In this document: positions 1-12,033 of the stretch, piece by piece
Layout: each line of letters starts with the position of its first letter
How positions within the stretch are numbered: position 1 is the stretch's first letter
DNA from: Rotaria socialis
Lineage: Eukaryota; Rotifera; Eurotatoria; Philodinida; Philodinidae
Assembly: GCA_905331475.1 (NCBI GenBank)
Contig: CAJNYU010002049.1
Span: 66,979 to 130,978, forward strand
Reading direction: 5' to 3'
Length of the DNA stretch: 64,000 nt
Position numbers and translations under genes: made by a program
The notes under the pieces: model-generated
Database searches by the model: none
The model's input: the letters and a program-made list of their open reading frames with translations, nothing else
What the model was told of the DNA's origin: nothing

Positions 1-477
1 TAAGGAAGGATTTGATTTTCTTGATGATTGCCGAGAATTTCCTGGCGAATCATGATGTTGATCGTGTGAATTACCGCGACGTATAAGACTTTCATTTCCA
101 CTATGACATATGCCTGTATAGAGTTAATCTTAAGTTTTATTTTTTTTTCGAAAATTCAACAAACCCGCTCGAGTTTTTGATTCAGCAATAACATCATCGG
201 TGAATCGTTTTTGTCGAAAAAATTTTTCAGGTAGGAACGAAAAACTTGACGTCAATGGTTGCGGTGCAACTGGAGTTGCTGTTGTGCTTGTTGGTAGTGT
301 TGCTGTTGCAAGCGGAAGAACGCCGATCGCCGATGTGGCATCGGCTGGTATACCTAATGCAGGCTTTTTTATAAACGATAAAAATAAATGTCGACATAGA
401 TCTTCTGGTATATCAGAATTATCGACAAGTACATCAAGAAATTGTCGAAAGCCTTTATAATCAAGTTGCTAACAAAA

Positions 478-513
<36 letters not shown>

Positions 514-748
514 ATTATTTTAATATACATAATAAATGAAATTACCTCATCATATTTATGAGCTAACCAAGTTGGATCTTTTTCAAGTATAGCAACAACA
601 TCTTTAACTTTCTTGGGAGCATCTAAACAACGAAACAAAAAAAATATTATTATAAGAAAGTTGAAATATTAATTAGCTTACATGATATATAATCTTGTAG
701 ACGTTGAAATTCGTCTGGTGACAGCTTATTCCAATCAAATCGATTCAT
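1..748 (-). CDS. Type I diacylglycerol kinase, N-terminal part (runs off the left edge)
   Basis: Four exons can be read on the minus strand: 748-682, 622-546, 468-165 and 113-1, joined by introns of about 50-75 bases. The first reads MNRFDWNKLSPDEFQRLQDY. The second gives YAPKKVKDVVAILE and the third QLDYKGFRQFLDVL. This is the recoverin-like N-terminal domain of type I diacylglycerol kinases, whose family pattern is a YSTKKVSDVL-type helix followed by GYEGFQQFL. A low-complexity Ser/Thr/Pro linker and a Ser-rich exon follow. EF-hands, C1 domains and the catalytic domain would lie beyond position 1. The enzyme would convert diacylglycerol to phosphatidic acid at membranes in a calcium-dependent way. 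Intron 2 carries a GAAA microsatellite. The donor of intron 3 (GTTTGT) is weak, so that junction is less certain. Confidence 0.72.
476..513. repeat. (GAAA)n microsatellite inside an intron
   Basis: About nine GAAA units lie in intron 2 of the diacylglycerol kinase gene. They read as a polypyrimidine CTTT tract on the gene strand, just upstream of the acceptor. Confidence 0.9.
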
Positions 749-1598
749 GGATGACAATCATCGGCGGGCAAATTTGTTTCATAGCTCGCTCGATTTGAAA
801 GTAGTTTAGAGATTGAAAAATATAATTCGTTGTAAAAAAAAGTATTTATATCTAATTCAGGTCATCTAAAAACAGCAGCAAAACTTCGCACTTTTGCTTA
901 ATATTTACAGCTAATTATGGTATAAAAATAGTTTCTTTTTATGAGATCGCCTTTCAATTTACTGCATCTGGTGCCCTGCTCATCGACTCATTTGTCTCTT
1001 CCTCTCTCTGTTATATTGTTGCTATTACTAACTGGTGTCATCAAATACTAATTTGACGCCCTACATCATTCTGTATGACAAGACTCCCGTTGAGAGTCAC
1101 AGAGCGCACCAAGATCAGACGGAAGGAAGAAAAAAGAGAAAAAAATGAAGAAGAAAAATAGAGTGAAAAAAAAGAAAGAGAGTTTATCCCAAAGTAGTAA
1201 CTTTGACACTTGTCTGTTCTGTCCTTCGTTTGACCAAAACTAAATTGAAGAGGCGAACATTAGCTATTTGTTTGTTTTTTTTGCTAAACTTCATATGGGA
1301 GTCATCAGATTACTTTATTTTGACGTCATCAAATCTTATCAATATCTCTTAGTGTATCGTCATCGAATAATAAGTTGTCGTCTAATGGGGAGCCACAATT
1401 TATTAATGTTGATAATCGAATCGAGAAAAGTAAAAGGAATATGAATCACCAAAAGTTATTTTTTATAATAAACAGTTCCAAATGTAACGTCTAATGATTA
1501 CCAGCAATGAAATATATGTCAATAGATAGTCAAATATTTAAATCGATAAGAAGATATGATAACAAAAATCTTTCTTCTTTTGTGCTTCGTCTTCATTT

Positions 1599-1633
<35 letters not shown>

Positions 1634-4600
1634 ATGTATATATATACAAGATGCATGTTTGTATATGTGTGTGTTTCTCTTCACACACACACTTCCTCAT
1701 CAGTTATTTATCGTTTGAAAGGCAACAGTTTAATTAGGGAACACCCGTCCTGTAACAGAATAAAAATCGCGAAGCAAAACCTTCTATTTGCAAAAGAACT
1801 ATCCTCGAATATTGATTTAGTCGTTCAATGAGACATTCACCGTATGCAGATATGTTTTCATACAGTCAGCTTGCTGCTAATAATTCATTTAAATAACTCC
1901 TCATTATAATTTTTTTCTTTTTCTTTTTCTTTTTCTTTTTCTTTTTTTTTTTGAATCTCATTTGCATCTGTTAGTTCTGCTTCTTGCATTATTATGATTA
2001 TTACCATCACTGATTCTTTTTGCGCGCCATGCTACTACTATCACATCGATATTCTATTAGTGTTCCATTGGCAGTGACACACATGTGCAGACACAGACAG
2101 AAAACAAAACAGAATATTCATTCATTTAGTTTCGAACAAACTAAAGAGTTGCAAGATAGATTTTTTAATTTCCGTTAATGTTGAGCTGTTTATTAGCTTC
2201 AATCATACTGTTGTCTGCACCTGTTTTTGTTCTTTCTCTGTTGATCTACGTGTATATATATATATATATATGCATGTAGCGCAATCATTTAAGAAGAGAA
2301 TACCAAAAAGCAAAACAAAAAAAATAGAAGATAATCAGAAAAAGTAAACAATAATTAACTACCTGAGAATATAAAATAAAGTAGTGACGTTGACTTTGAT
2401 CTATAGACTAATAAATTTTGTGTATATTGTCGTCCTATTTATTTCATTCATGCGTGCCAATGTGTATAAAGAGAGGAGTGACACAACTCGAGTTCGATAA
2501 TCACGATAATAATGAGAGAAGCTGCTTGGGACTGAAGAAGAACAGCTCGGTTAGAAGTTGGTTGGATCAAGAGGAGAATGCACCGTATTCTGCTGCTGCT
2601 GCTGCTGCTGCTTCTCTTGCCTTCGTTCCTTTTACTCGGCGCGTTTTTTTTTCTTGTATTCTACTCTCCTTCTAACACACACACATATATAAAAAGAACT
2701 TCGACTTTCTCTGTCGCCGTCGTTGATGTTGTTACTGTGAGTTTTTCCATCATTTATTTACCGCTATGAAGAGAAATAGAAACGAAAGAGAGACAGATAG
2801 ACAGACACAGCGAAGAGTTTCTCTTCTCTCTCTCTCTCTCTCTTCCTCTTTTTCTGCTATGATGTGTTGGTCGTGTGATTCTGATGACGACTGCAATGCG
2901 AGTCGGAGTGATGATGTTTAATAGTTGTAGTAGTAGTACTTCTCCACATGGATAAATATCAAGAAATTCTCCTTTTGGCGAAAATATTCTCATTGACCTT
3001 GAACTATTGTCTTATATTAAAGGATTCTAACGAACAGAATTTATGTTTTTCTTTTTTTTTGCTCTTTGATTATTCTGACAATAAATTGGCTATTAAGAAC
3101 ATAAGTTTGTAATAAAAGAATCTGTTGCCTGCGTACCTCAAAGACATAAATCATTAGAATCAAAATACAGATAGAGCAGAAAGAAAAAAACAAAAACTTG
3201 TCGAATATTTTGTTTTTACAAATCTAATTCATTGTCAGGCAAAGCACGAATGAATTATCAATATCAATGAGTATTTAAACTATAAAGACAGTAATGTAAA
3301 CGTTAATTTATATTTAACTATAGAATGAACATGCTTGAGTAGATTCAAACAGTTCAGGAAATGGTTCTTTTCTTGCTTAGACAGTGTCACATACATGTGA
3401 TGAAGTTTCAGTATCGTTTATGAATGTTAATTTTTCACTATTTATCTTGAAGAAAAGCGTTTAGATGTCATAAACGTTTTTTTGGGGACTAAAAAAGTTG
3501 TTCAAACGACAAAATGTCGTTTCCTGAACTGTCTACAAAGAGGATGAAAGGAAATCAAAGAAAAATGAGAAAATATAAAGGAGAAAACAATATGAAATAA
3601 TCTCAACTTAATTTCTAAATATAATGTTAAATGCAATAAAAATAAGCTGATTATGTCTTTTATTTATTTATTTTTATTGTTCCTAGTTTTCAACAGATGT
3701 TTTCTTGGCACTTGATGAGATAGAATTACTTGCCCTGTCCGATCGAAGATAGTAATTTGCCTGTTTTATAGTTGACAGACAAATCATACAAAAAGAAGGA
3801 AATCATCAATCATTATTAATTTACTTGAGATCTTGAGCGCTTCATGCTCGTGTATGCATATATATATACACTTATTCATTGTGATTATTTCTCCTATACA
3901 AATTGACTAGCAACAATGATTATTTCATTCAATTAATTCAATTTATGTGCAACTATCGTCATCGTTCTCAGAAAACTGATTTCCGCCTTAAGCTATTCAA
4001 AAACAATAACAACGACAGCAACACAACAGTTCAAGTTTAATAGAGTAAAAGATGGAATAGATTAAAGGAGAGGATGATATTTGAGATAGTAGTCTATTAT
4101 CTAATTTTCTGCTTCATTCACCATCGATTGAGTAGTATATATGTAAACACATCGTCGAATACGACTCTTTTCTTTCTCCTTCAACACTTTTGTTTGATAG
4201 AACAAGAAGGAGGAAGATCGATAAGATAGTCCTATTTTCAGTTTAGATAAATAATATTTCCCGGCAAAAGAAATAAATAGTTTTCACCAAATATACCAAA
4301 ACCAAAATAGATATATTTTAAGACATTCTCATTAAATATAAATGGTTACATTCCATTAGCGTTCACCGGAACATATACACAAAATAGATTCTAGATTCAC
4401 GATAATATTTATTCATATATGAAGCAACAAAAAGGAAATTTTTCTTTTTTTTTCCATACACTGAATAGGCACCAAAATAAAAAGAAAATAAAGACAACAT
4501 ATGAGACACATTGACATAGAAAGAAAGAAAAAATAGCAGATATCCATATGAATACGTGAGTGAAAGTCAACTGAAATTACTAAGATAGATATCGAATTAC

Positions 4601-4694
4601 ATATATAAACAATTAACACAATATGATCAATAATCGGCATGTAGTGTGTAAAAATAAAATAATTGATAATCTGACAAAAACAGAAATATTAGTT
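749..4694. other. Spacer with simple repeats, no gene seen
   Basis: No open frame here has plausible composition or a recognisable motif. It holds several simple repeats: (CT)n near 1600-1630, (CTTTTT)n at 1915-1950, (TA)n near 2251-2270, (CTG)n near 2589-2612 and a second (CT)n near 2825-2842. It is flanked by the 5' end of the diacylglycerol kinase gene and the 3' end of the kinesin gene, so the left part probably holds the kinase promoter. I cannot define one. Confidence 0.6.
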
Positions 4695-7600
4695 TTAATT
4701 CATCAAGTGAATTTTGTGACGACGAACAAATGCGCCATGTTGATTTGGACATTCGAAATAAAAATGTCCATTCAGTGAACCATTGTTTTTTCCTAAATAT
4801 GAAAAAAAAAAATTTTGCTTTTAATTTGGAAAAAAAGATGTAATTTACCAACTGCTTCATCCAGTTCGATTCCATACCAAATGCCGGTACTTATACAAAT
4901 TTCTCCCATAAAACGAATAGTGCCGGGCTTATTAAATATTGAATGGCCTGTATTGACAATGACACGCGAACCAACGATAAAATCTTCATCTTCATGATCG
5001 TTGTCTATTTGTCTCGATGATACGTTACTCGATTGACTTGATAATAAAGTCGATATTTGTTCAACGATATTTGCAGTTTCTTGTTGCCTGTTATCATCTA
5101 AATCAATCGTATTTTTTATTTGAAGACGCGATGTTTGTGTAGATTGTAATTGTTCTTCTTCAATAAATAATGAACGTGATATCATACTCGGTGTTGAACT
5201 ATTCAATTCGGATTGGCTTAGCGATAGCATGGTTTCACTTGGAATATTTAATAGGTGATTTCGTCGAGAATTTCCAGGTGAACTAAGCGCATTCTATGAA
5301 TACGCATGAGGAAAAACAAATCAATTGTCATTTATCAAGTAAAGAAAATCTATTTAAATACAATAGGGATTTTTCTAAGAGCTTTTGCTTTTGTATTAGA
5401 ATTATATGTTCATATTAAAATATATGTAAATTATATAGAAACTAACGAATAACTTAATGCATTGATTCACTGGAGAATTTCTCGTACTGTCAAAATTTCT
5501 ATTTAAGTGACACTATGCTTAATGACCAGTTCATCCAGTAGAGATTGTTACTATAGATTTAACTTGGGAATAAAAGCAAGACTAGCATTAGTATTAATGA
5601 TAAGAATGAAAGCTGGCTGGCCCAATATTGATCTTACTGAATATCGTTTTTGACGTGCTATATTTGGTACGCTGGTTGACTTTCGAACTATTTTTTCTTT
5701 TTCAGAATTTGCTTCTAATAAAACTTCCTAAAAAAAAAACATTTTTTTTGTTTCAAAATTAAATTAAATTTACTTGTCGTAATTTGTCAAGTAATAAATT
5801 TGAATCAATATTTGAACCATATTGAATATATTTTTCAATGTATTCATTTGAAAGACATCGGAAATCAATTTGTTTTCGATTTTCAATATCATGAAGATTC
5901 TTCGGTATTTGCGATACGATCTCATAGACAACGCTTGTTCCTCTGTGTACTTTCTATGGAGAAAACAAAATGTGCTTAAATATTCTATGAATGCAAGCGA
6001 CTAGATATATACAGTGCCGAGTAAAGTTTTTAGTGCTTTTTCGGGCCACCATTCTTCCGGCTTGTGAATATTTATAGCGATGCGTTTACGTAGAACAAGT
6101 TCCATATGTGCTGGCTGAGACACTATCACAGTAATTTTAACAATTAGATAAATAAGTGTATCATGTGCTGTGACTTGGTTCCTAAACCATTCAATAATAT
6201 TTAAGACAAAATGAAAAGAGAAATGCAAACAAAAGAAATTTACATCGTCGCTAATTCATGAATTGTTGGATCCCATTGAGCAATAGCACAAATCTACAGA
6301 GGATTAAACTCTATTAGAATTAGAATTTCTTATTTGTATAAACCTGATCCGATGCATTTTGAATTAACGGCAATGCAAACATAGGAGTTTTATTTTCTTC
6401 GATTAATGCGGCTTGAAGACCAACTATACTATTCAATTTACTTTTATCAAGCGGATCTATGTCGAGAAATATAATTGGACGATGCATTTCAATCGTTGTT
6501 GGTGGAATCCAACATGCTGGAGAACCTAAATGAATATCATTTTTTTGTTTTCATTTGTATAATAATTTCAAGATTTTCATGAAGATATAGAATTATAAGT
6601 TTTGCACAATCGGCCATGTGAAAATAATTTGTTTTTCTTCACATACAATGTCAGCAGTAAGAGTATTGAAAGGATTCTAAAAGTAGTATATAACATCTGC
6701 ATTTCATAGGAAAAGAAAGGATTTACTCTATATAAATCTGACATGAGCGTCATTAACATCATAAAAGCTTTATCAGAATAAATTTTCTGTGAGATTCTCT
6801 GAAACGCGTGTTCTTCTATCGATTTAAATTGAGGTAATCAGCGTCTATTATGATTCTTAGGAAATACGTGTTGCCAGGCATTTAAAACAGTAATTTATTC
6901 CAAACCCCGTTTCTCTCAATCATAAACTTTTAATATAATTGTGTTAATTTCCATGCAATAAATTGGTTGAAGAAGTAATTTTCGTTGACAGTATAATGTC
7001 AATTCATATAAAACATTGAAAGTAGAATCAATGTTTTGGAATTTGTTATATTTTCTATTTATTTTTTGATGCTGACGTATTTTGACAATAGGACATCTAT
7101 TATCTGATACTTTCCCTGCATATGAACAGTCTAGCTTTATGGAATAGTCAGAATTCATAACCAATTGATGGCACTCAAAATATTTTTGTTTTTTAAAGCT
7201 ACAGACAATAAGAAAAAACATATTACGACTTGCCAAGCGTATGCATCATTGGGAAATTCTCAGTCATCTTTATTTTTTATAGAATTACGATCACTTGTCG
7301 ACTAATTTAGACAGTCGGTTTCTTCGCTTTGAAAAATTCATATTGACATGATTCGATGTCACTATCTATTAACAAAAAAAGGCTTCTATTGTTTTTCTTC
7401 GATTTACGTATCCACAGCTTGTCGATTCTTTTTTTTTAATGGCCACCCTATGATGATTTGTCATGTATAGCAAGATGTTTTTCTTATATCGCAAGTAAAT
7501 GATGGAAACATCTGTTTCGCATCTTACAGATTTTGTTTTTGTTGTTTTGCAAGGAAGGAATAAAGTGATGAGATAGAGAAATTGCCTACTCTTGTATTAG

Positions 7601-10169
7601 AAGTAAAAAATTATTTACCAGGTATTCCACTACTCGCTGGTGGAAACATTGCAATATGATGTTCTTCAGCTAAACGTACCAGTTCTTCCAATATAATACT
7701 TTCTCTGTGTGTGTCAATCGATGTTTTATCTAGATGATAAAATAAATTTTAAATTCAAAACAATATGGTTTTTTCCCTCTCTCGTTATTAACTTGTTTTC
7801 TGATGCAATGTATTGATTTGTGATTCAAGATAAATTTTACGTTTTTCAATGAAATTTAACCATTTGTCTCTTAAACATTGCAGGTGATCATCTTGATAAG
7901 AATCTAATTGAAGTGGCGCTTGCATTTTTCTTGTACTTATAGAACCAATTTCAACAGATCGAATTTCATGAAGTACCAAAGGCATTGGATCCGGTCGAGG
8001 TATTAATCGTAATTTTACGACAACGCGTTTCGATTGACCCTAATCAATAGAATTCAATAACAAAACTGAAATATTTAATCTTATTTCTAAATCTAAAACC
8101 TGTTTTAATCGATAAATTCCCCCGCTGCTGGCTTCTTCTTCTGGATTAACCGGAACTGGTTTCCAGACTCCCGTTGAATCTAGCTCGTGAATTTCCACAG
8201 AAAATTGAATGTGTCGTTTTACATCTTTCCATTGTTGAGTTATTTCGCGAACTAGATTCGTATTTTGATCAAGTTGAGCATTCTCTGTTAAATCAATTGA
8301 TTGTGGCGTTGCATTGTGTTGATGCCAAACTTCGATTGAAACAACACTTTCGAAGCATGTAGACAGAAATTGATCAGTTATCGGAAATCTATATTCCTTT
8401 AAAATGAAAAAAATAAATAACGGCACGATAAGTCTTAATTTATGAATAGATTTTCTATAAGTTACATTTTCATGATTGAATGAGAACGTGCATGATTTTT
8501 GTTCGTCATCATTATCGGACGCTTTTTGAGAAATAACGGTCTGATCCAATTTTGGATTTATAAATGTATAATGACACATCACATATTCAGCGGTAGATTT
8601 TGGTAAATCTCGTGCTTCTTGAATAGAAAACTGATAATAAACGATAAGAGCGTTTTCTTTGAATCAATAATTTTAGAAATGAGCATAAACAACGTACTTT
8701 AACTATGAGTTCATTATTTTGACTATTCGACAATGTTGATGGATGTTCAATACCTTCGTCTTCAAGACATTGATCATTGCTACTATTATTGGTGAGATTA
8801 GCTTCATCAGAATCAGCACTGACTCCTTCAGGTTTACTACTGCAGGTTGTGGTATTGATTTGAAGTTGACTGAATTTTTCTATCGGTAACAAACCTGTTT
8901 GATCCATAACCACATGAAGTGAACCACACATCTATTAATAGTATTCATTCATCGAAGAAACTCAATGATTACAATTAGTAATTAAATACAAAACTTCATT
9001 TTTATTGCTTTTTCTCATCGAATCCATACGAATAAAGAAAGTAAATATTACAGTTGAGTGTTACAGCTGAGATTATAATAAAAATTTCATACAGATATCA
9101 AATTTTCAAACACAAAACACACTGTTTTTCATCTTTAAATAGTCACCACAGTGTATATGATTTTCATGATAGCATATGATTTGAATTCTTATTTTTCCCT
9201 TACATGAGAACTGAAAAGTATCTCAGTGCTATTTTTGACATAACTCGTCTATCTACAATCGACGAATAGACAATCATTCGTTCTGATGAGAGTATTCATG
9301 TTCGTACTCGATGTCGCTACTATCAATGTCTATTTTACCTCTCCTTTTGTATCGATGATTGGTACAATATAGTCAAGTTTGGAATTATAAAATAAAGATT
9401 TTAAATAGATATTTGCAACACCAATAAAACTATTGAATTGTTCATCAAAAAATGGATTATTTCGTTTTAATTCTTGTGTTAAAAATTCCGTCTAAATACG
9501 TACGAAAAAAATCCGTTTTCATTTTTGTTAGAAAAAACAAAGTTTTTTACTTTATTGTCAGATACGATCCATTTTAAATATAAACTTTTTATATGACTGA
9601 ACTGACATTCAAATTTTTCTGCAGTCCATATTTGTGAAACAGAATTTTCACGTTTGACTTGCACTGCTGGTAAACATAAATTATTAATGGACTTGAAAGT
9701 AATGAAACAACTAAAAAAAATTAGTATTTTTAATTTTCTAAAAAAAGAAACCTACACGTTCACTTGGTTTCAAATATGAAACAGGTATCTGTAATATAAC
9801 GCTGTAGACTATTTGTCGATGCATTTCTTCCGATATCGTATTAGCGTCAGTTACAAGTGAATTAATTCGAATAAATTCTTCTTTAAGATGATCCATGAAA
9901 GTGTGCCGTTCTTCACTTTCATTTAAAATTTTATTTGATAAATACCATTTTGAAAATGATAGATCGACATTAGCCTTATCCGAGTTAAGAGTTGACGCAT
10001 TGCTGTTTATATGTATTAATTGTTTGAAATGATCAATGTCTTTTTCATCACTATCAGATATACCTGTAAGAATCTACGTATAAATATATAATGAATATTT
10101 ATTTTCGTAATTACTCTGCTGACAAATTGATTCTTTTATTGTTGGCAATTGATTCGATGATGAAGTCAT
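4695..10169 (-). CDS. KIF13-type kinesin-3 tail with C-terminal CAP-Gly domain; motor absent
   Basis: About 13 exons are spread over this span. In protein order they give: a helical stretch plus VYSVILQIPVSYL (about 10073-9755); VQVKRENSVSQIWTAEKFE (9660-9570); FIGVANIYLKSLF (9493-9343); GSLHVVMDQTG (8932-8700); FSIQEARDLPKSTAEYVMCH (8626-8466); a QQWKDVKRHIQFSVEIHEL block (8400-8101); LRDKWLNFIEKRKIYLESQ (8039-7795); PPASSGIPG (7732-7619); HRPIIFLDIDP (6525-6345); HMELVLRKRI (6182-6005); YEIVSQIP (5953-5775). These match, in order, the region of KIF13A/B after the FHA domain. The end is a CAP-Gly domain (GTIRFMGEICISTGIWYGIE, then GKNNGS), as in KIF13B. The first readable codon is ATG at 10169 (MTSSSNQ), and I found no motor P-loop or FHA domain upstream. 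KIF13 motors move cargo along microtubules; this copy would lack motility. One intron (about 7618-6526) is unusually long. Confidence 0.75.
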
Positions 10170-11404
10170 GACTTTCTATGAATAATTAAATACTAACAAA
10201 CGATCTCATATTTAATTGATTTAAAAAAATGTCATTTTACTAACAGGCTGATTCAGCAGTTGAATTCAAATAGATTTTAACAATCAGAACTCTGTTGCTT
10301 GCATCATATTTCAAACAAGACAAAATGCGTTTGATTACTCATTTTTTTATAATGTGAATGAAGAATGTTGGTTATGAAACTGACCAATAATAGCTTTTTT
10401 TCATTCGATGCACCTTCTTTCCTTTCACGTCTACCTGCTATAAATGACGATAGTTAAGAATGGTTTAATACGCAAGCAAAAGCTTCGACATAGTTGAAAA
10501 GAATATATTCAGCTAATTTATTGCAAGTTTACTGACTGAGTACTTCAGTCATATGAAAAATAGTCAATGATTCCTTTATTTAAAATATAGTAATCACTAT
10601 CAAGCATGGAAACTTGTTTCTACTGATGAAGTTGTTTTAAATGAAAAATACAAGTAGAAACATTACCTGAACATCATTTTTTTTGTTCTGAAGTACGTTT
10701 ACAATGTGTGAACTAGTCGTATCCTACGCGGGTTCAACTTTTGGAACTCGTACCTGTTCCAATATTTGGAACTGTACTAGAACCCGAACCAAACCTATCC
10801 GAACGTGAAATGCTATTTGTCATTGATACTGTACTAATTATTTTCTTCTACTATGGTCGTCCAATAGAAACTGAAAGTCTTTTATAAAAATACAGAATAT
10901 ATATATATATATTGACATCAAGAAAATCTCATTAATTCTAAACAGATTTCAGAATATAGAGACTACCATGTCGATCGAATGACCATAGGTGGCGGAGCCA
11001 TTAGGCTTGGGGAGGCTCAGATATTTGAAAAGAATACAGATTTCGTCGCGATTTACTTAACTTACAATATATTAAGAAATTTGTTTCATGAATATTGTAA
11101 ATTATTGCATTTATAGTTAGCAAATCTCATTTCAACCGCTACGGCTCAGAGATGCTTCAGTGTTATAAATGGAATAAAGACATTTACGATCAATAATGAC
11201 ACAACAACGCTTTAATCATGTCTTTATTTCTCATATTCATTAATGGAAACTAGATCAGTTAGACATGAAGAGCATTTGTTCTGAGTGTATTGCAAAAAAC
11301 TAGAGAAAAGACGTTACTGGGTATGAACAATAGTTTTTGTACCTATGATATGTTTGCTTTAGTCAAAGTTTAAGATTTTTTATGCTGATGTTGATAAGGA
11401 AAGN
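10170..11404. other. Spacer upstream of the headless kinesin gene
   Basis: This is where the motor-encoding exons would be expected, but no kinesin motor motif or long open frame is visible. It contains a short (TA)n near 10900 and a degenerate stretch at 10725-10805 with repeated ggaac/gttc words, including a small palindrome (gttccaatatttggaac). Confidence 0.5.
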
Positions 11405-12033
11405 GTCATAATATCCACAACTTGGGTATCGAGATGAATACCCAAATAGGATACCCAGTTGGATGTATATCTATGTATCCTCAGAGCTGAGGAATTTGAG
11501 TGCATTTGGTGTAACGAGATGGGTATCGGAAATGGATACCCTATTGTAGGAATACGCGTCTTTATAATTATAAATAAGGAAACGTAATGCTATGTTTAAA
11601 TTTATTGTATTCATGTAGTCAGCTTCATGCCAATGTTTATCGATATGTACAGAATTGTTTATTGGGTATTGTAGATAGCGTGCAATTGCAGGTAAATGTT
11701 CGTTGAACAACTTGATGTTCACCTGATAACAATTTATTACGACTTTCATCACCATGACTCAAGGAAGTCGTGTTGAAACTGTAGCATGCTGTGAAGTTGG
11801 TGTTGTTGTGGATTGTCACATGTATGTTATGTGAATTGTGGCTCATATTAATTTGTTTGCAATAGAACTTGCCAGTAGGAAAATTCGTGGATACCCATCT
11901 CGTTACACCAAATGCACTCAAATTCCTCTGCTATGAGGAACATGGGTATTCATTTTAGTATCCATTTTGGATATCCACTTGACTGGATATCGTGACTGGT
12001 ACGTCGACGATACCCAGTGTTAGGATATTATGA
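11405..12033. mobile_element. Non-autonomous inverted-repeat element, about 630 bp
   Basis: Both ends share a long imperfect inverted repeat of about 140 bases. The left end begins tcataatatcc (11406-11416) and the right end closes ggatattatga (12023-12033). An inner block beginning gaggaatttgagtgcatttg at about 11488 is repeated inverted at about 11895-11930. Short motifs such as gggtatc and ggatacc recur in both arms. No transposase is encoded; the two open frames on the minus strand have no recognisable domain. A single N at 11404 touches the left edge, so a target duplication cannot be judged. Confidence 0.75.

Noticed and set aside
1507..1831. Overlapping frames with Ser/Leu runs
   Set aside because: They are driven by the CT microsatellite.
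2418..2675. 85-codon frame with an alanine run
   Set aside because: The alanines come from a CTG microsatellite; the rest has no coding character.
2881..2910. ctgatga motif as a possible hammerhead
   Set aside because: No GAAA core or matching stems follow.
11471..11921. Two minus-strand frames inside the inverted-repeat element as a transposase
   Set aside because: They are short, overlapping, partly in the terminal repeats and show no DDE-like or zinc-finger motif.
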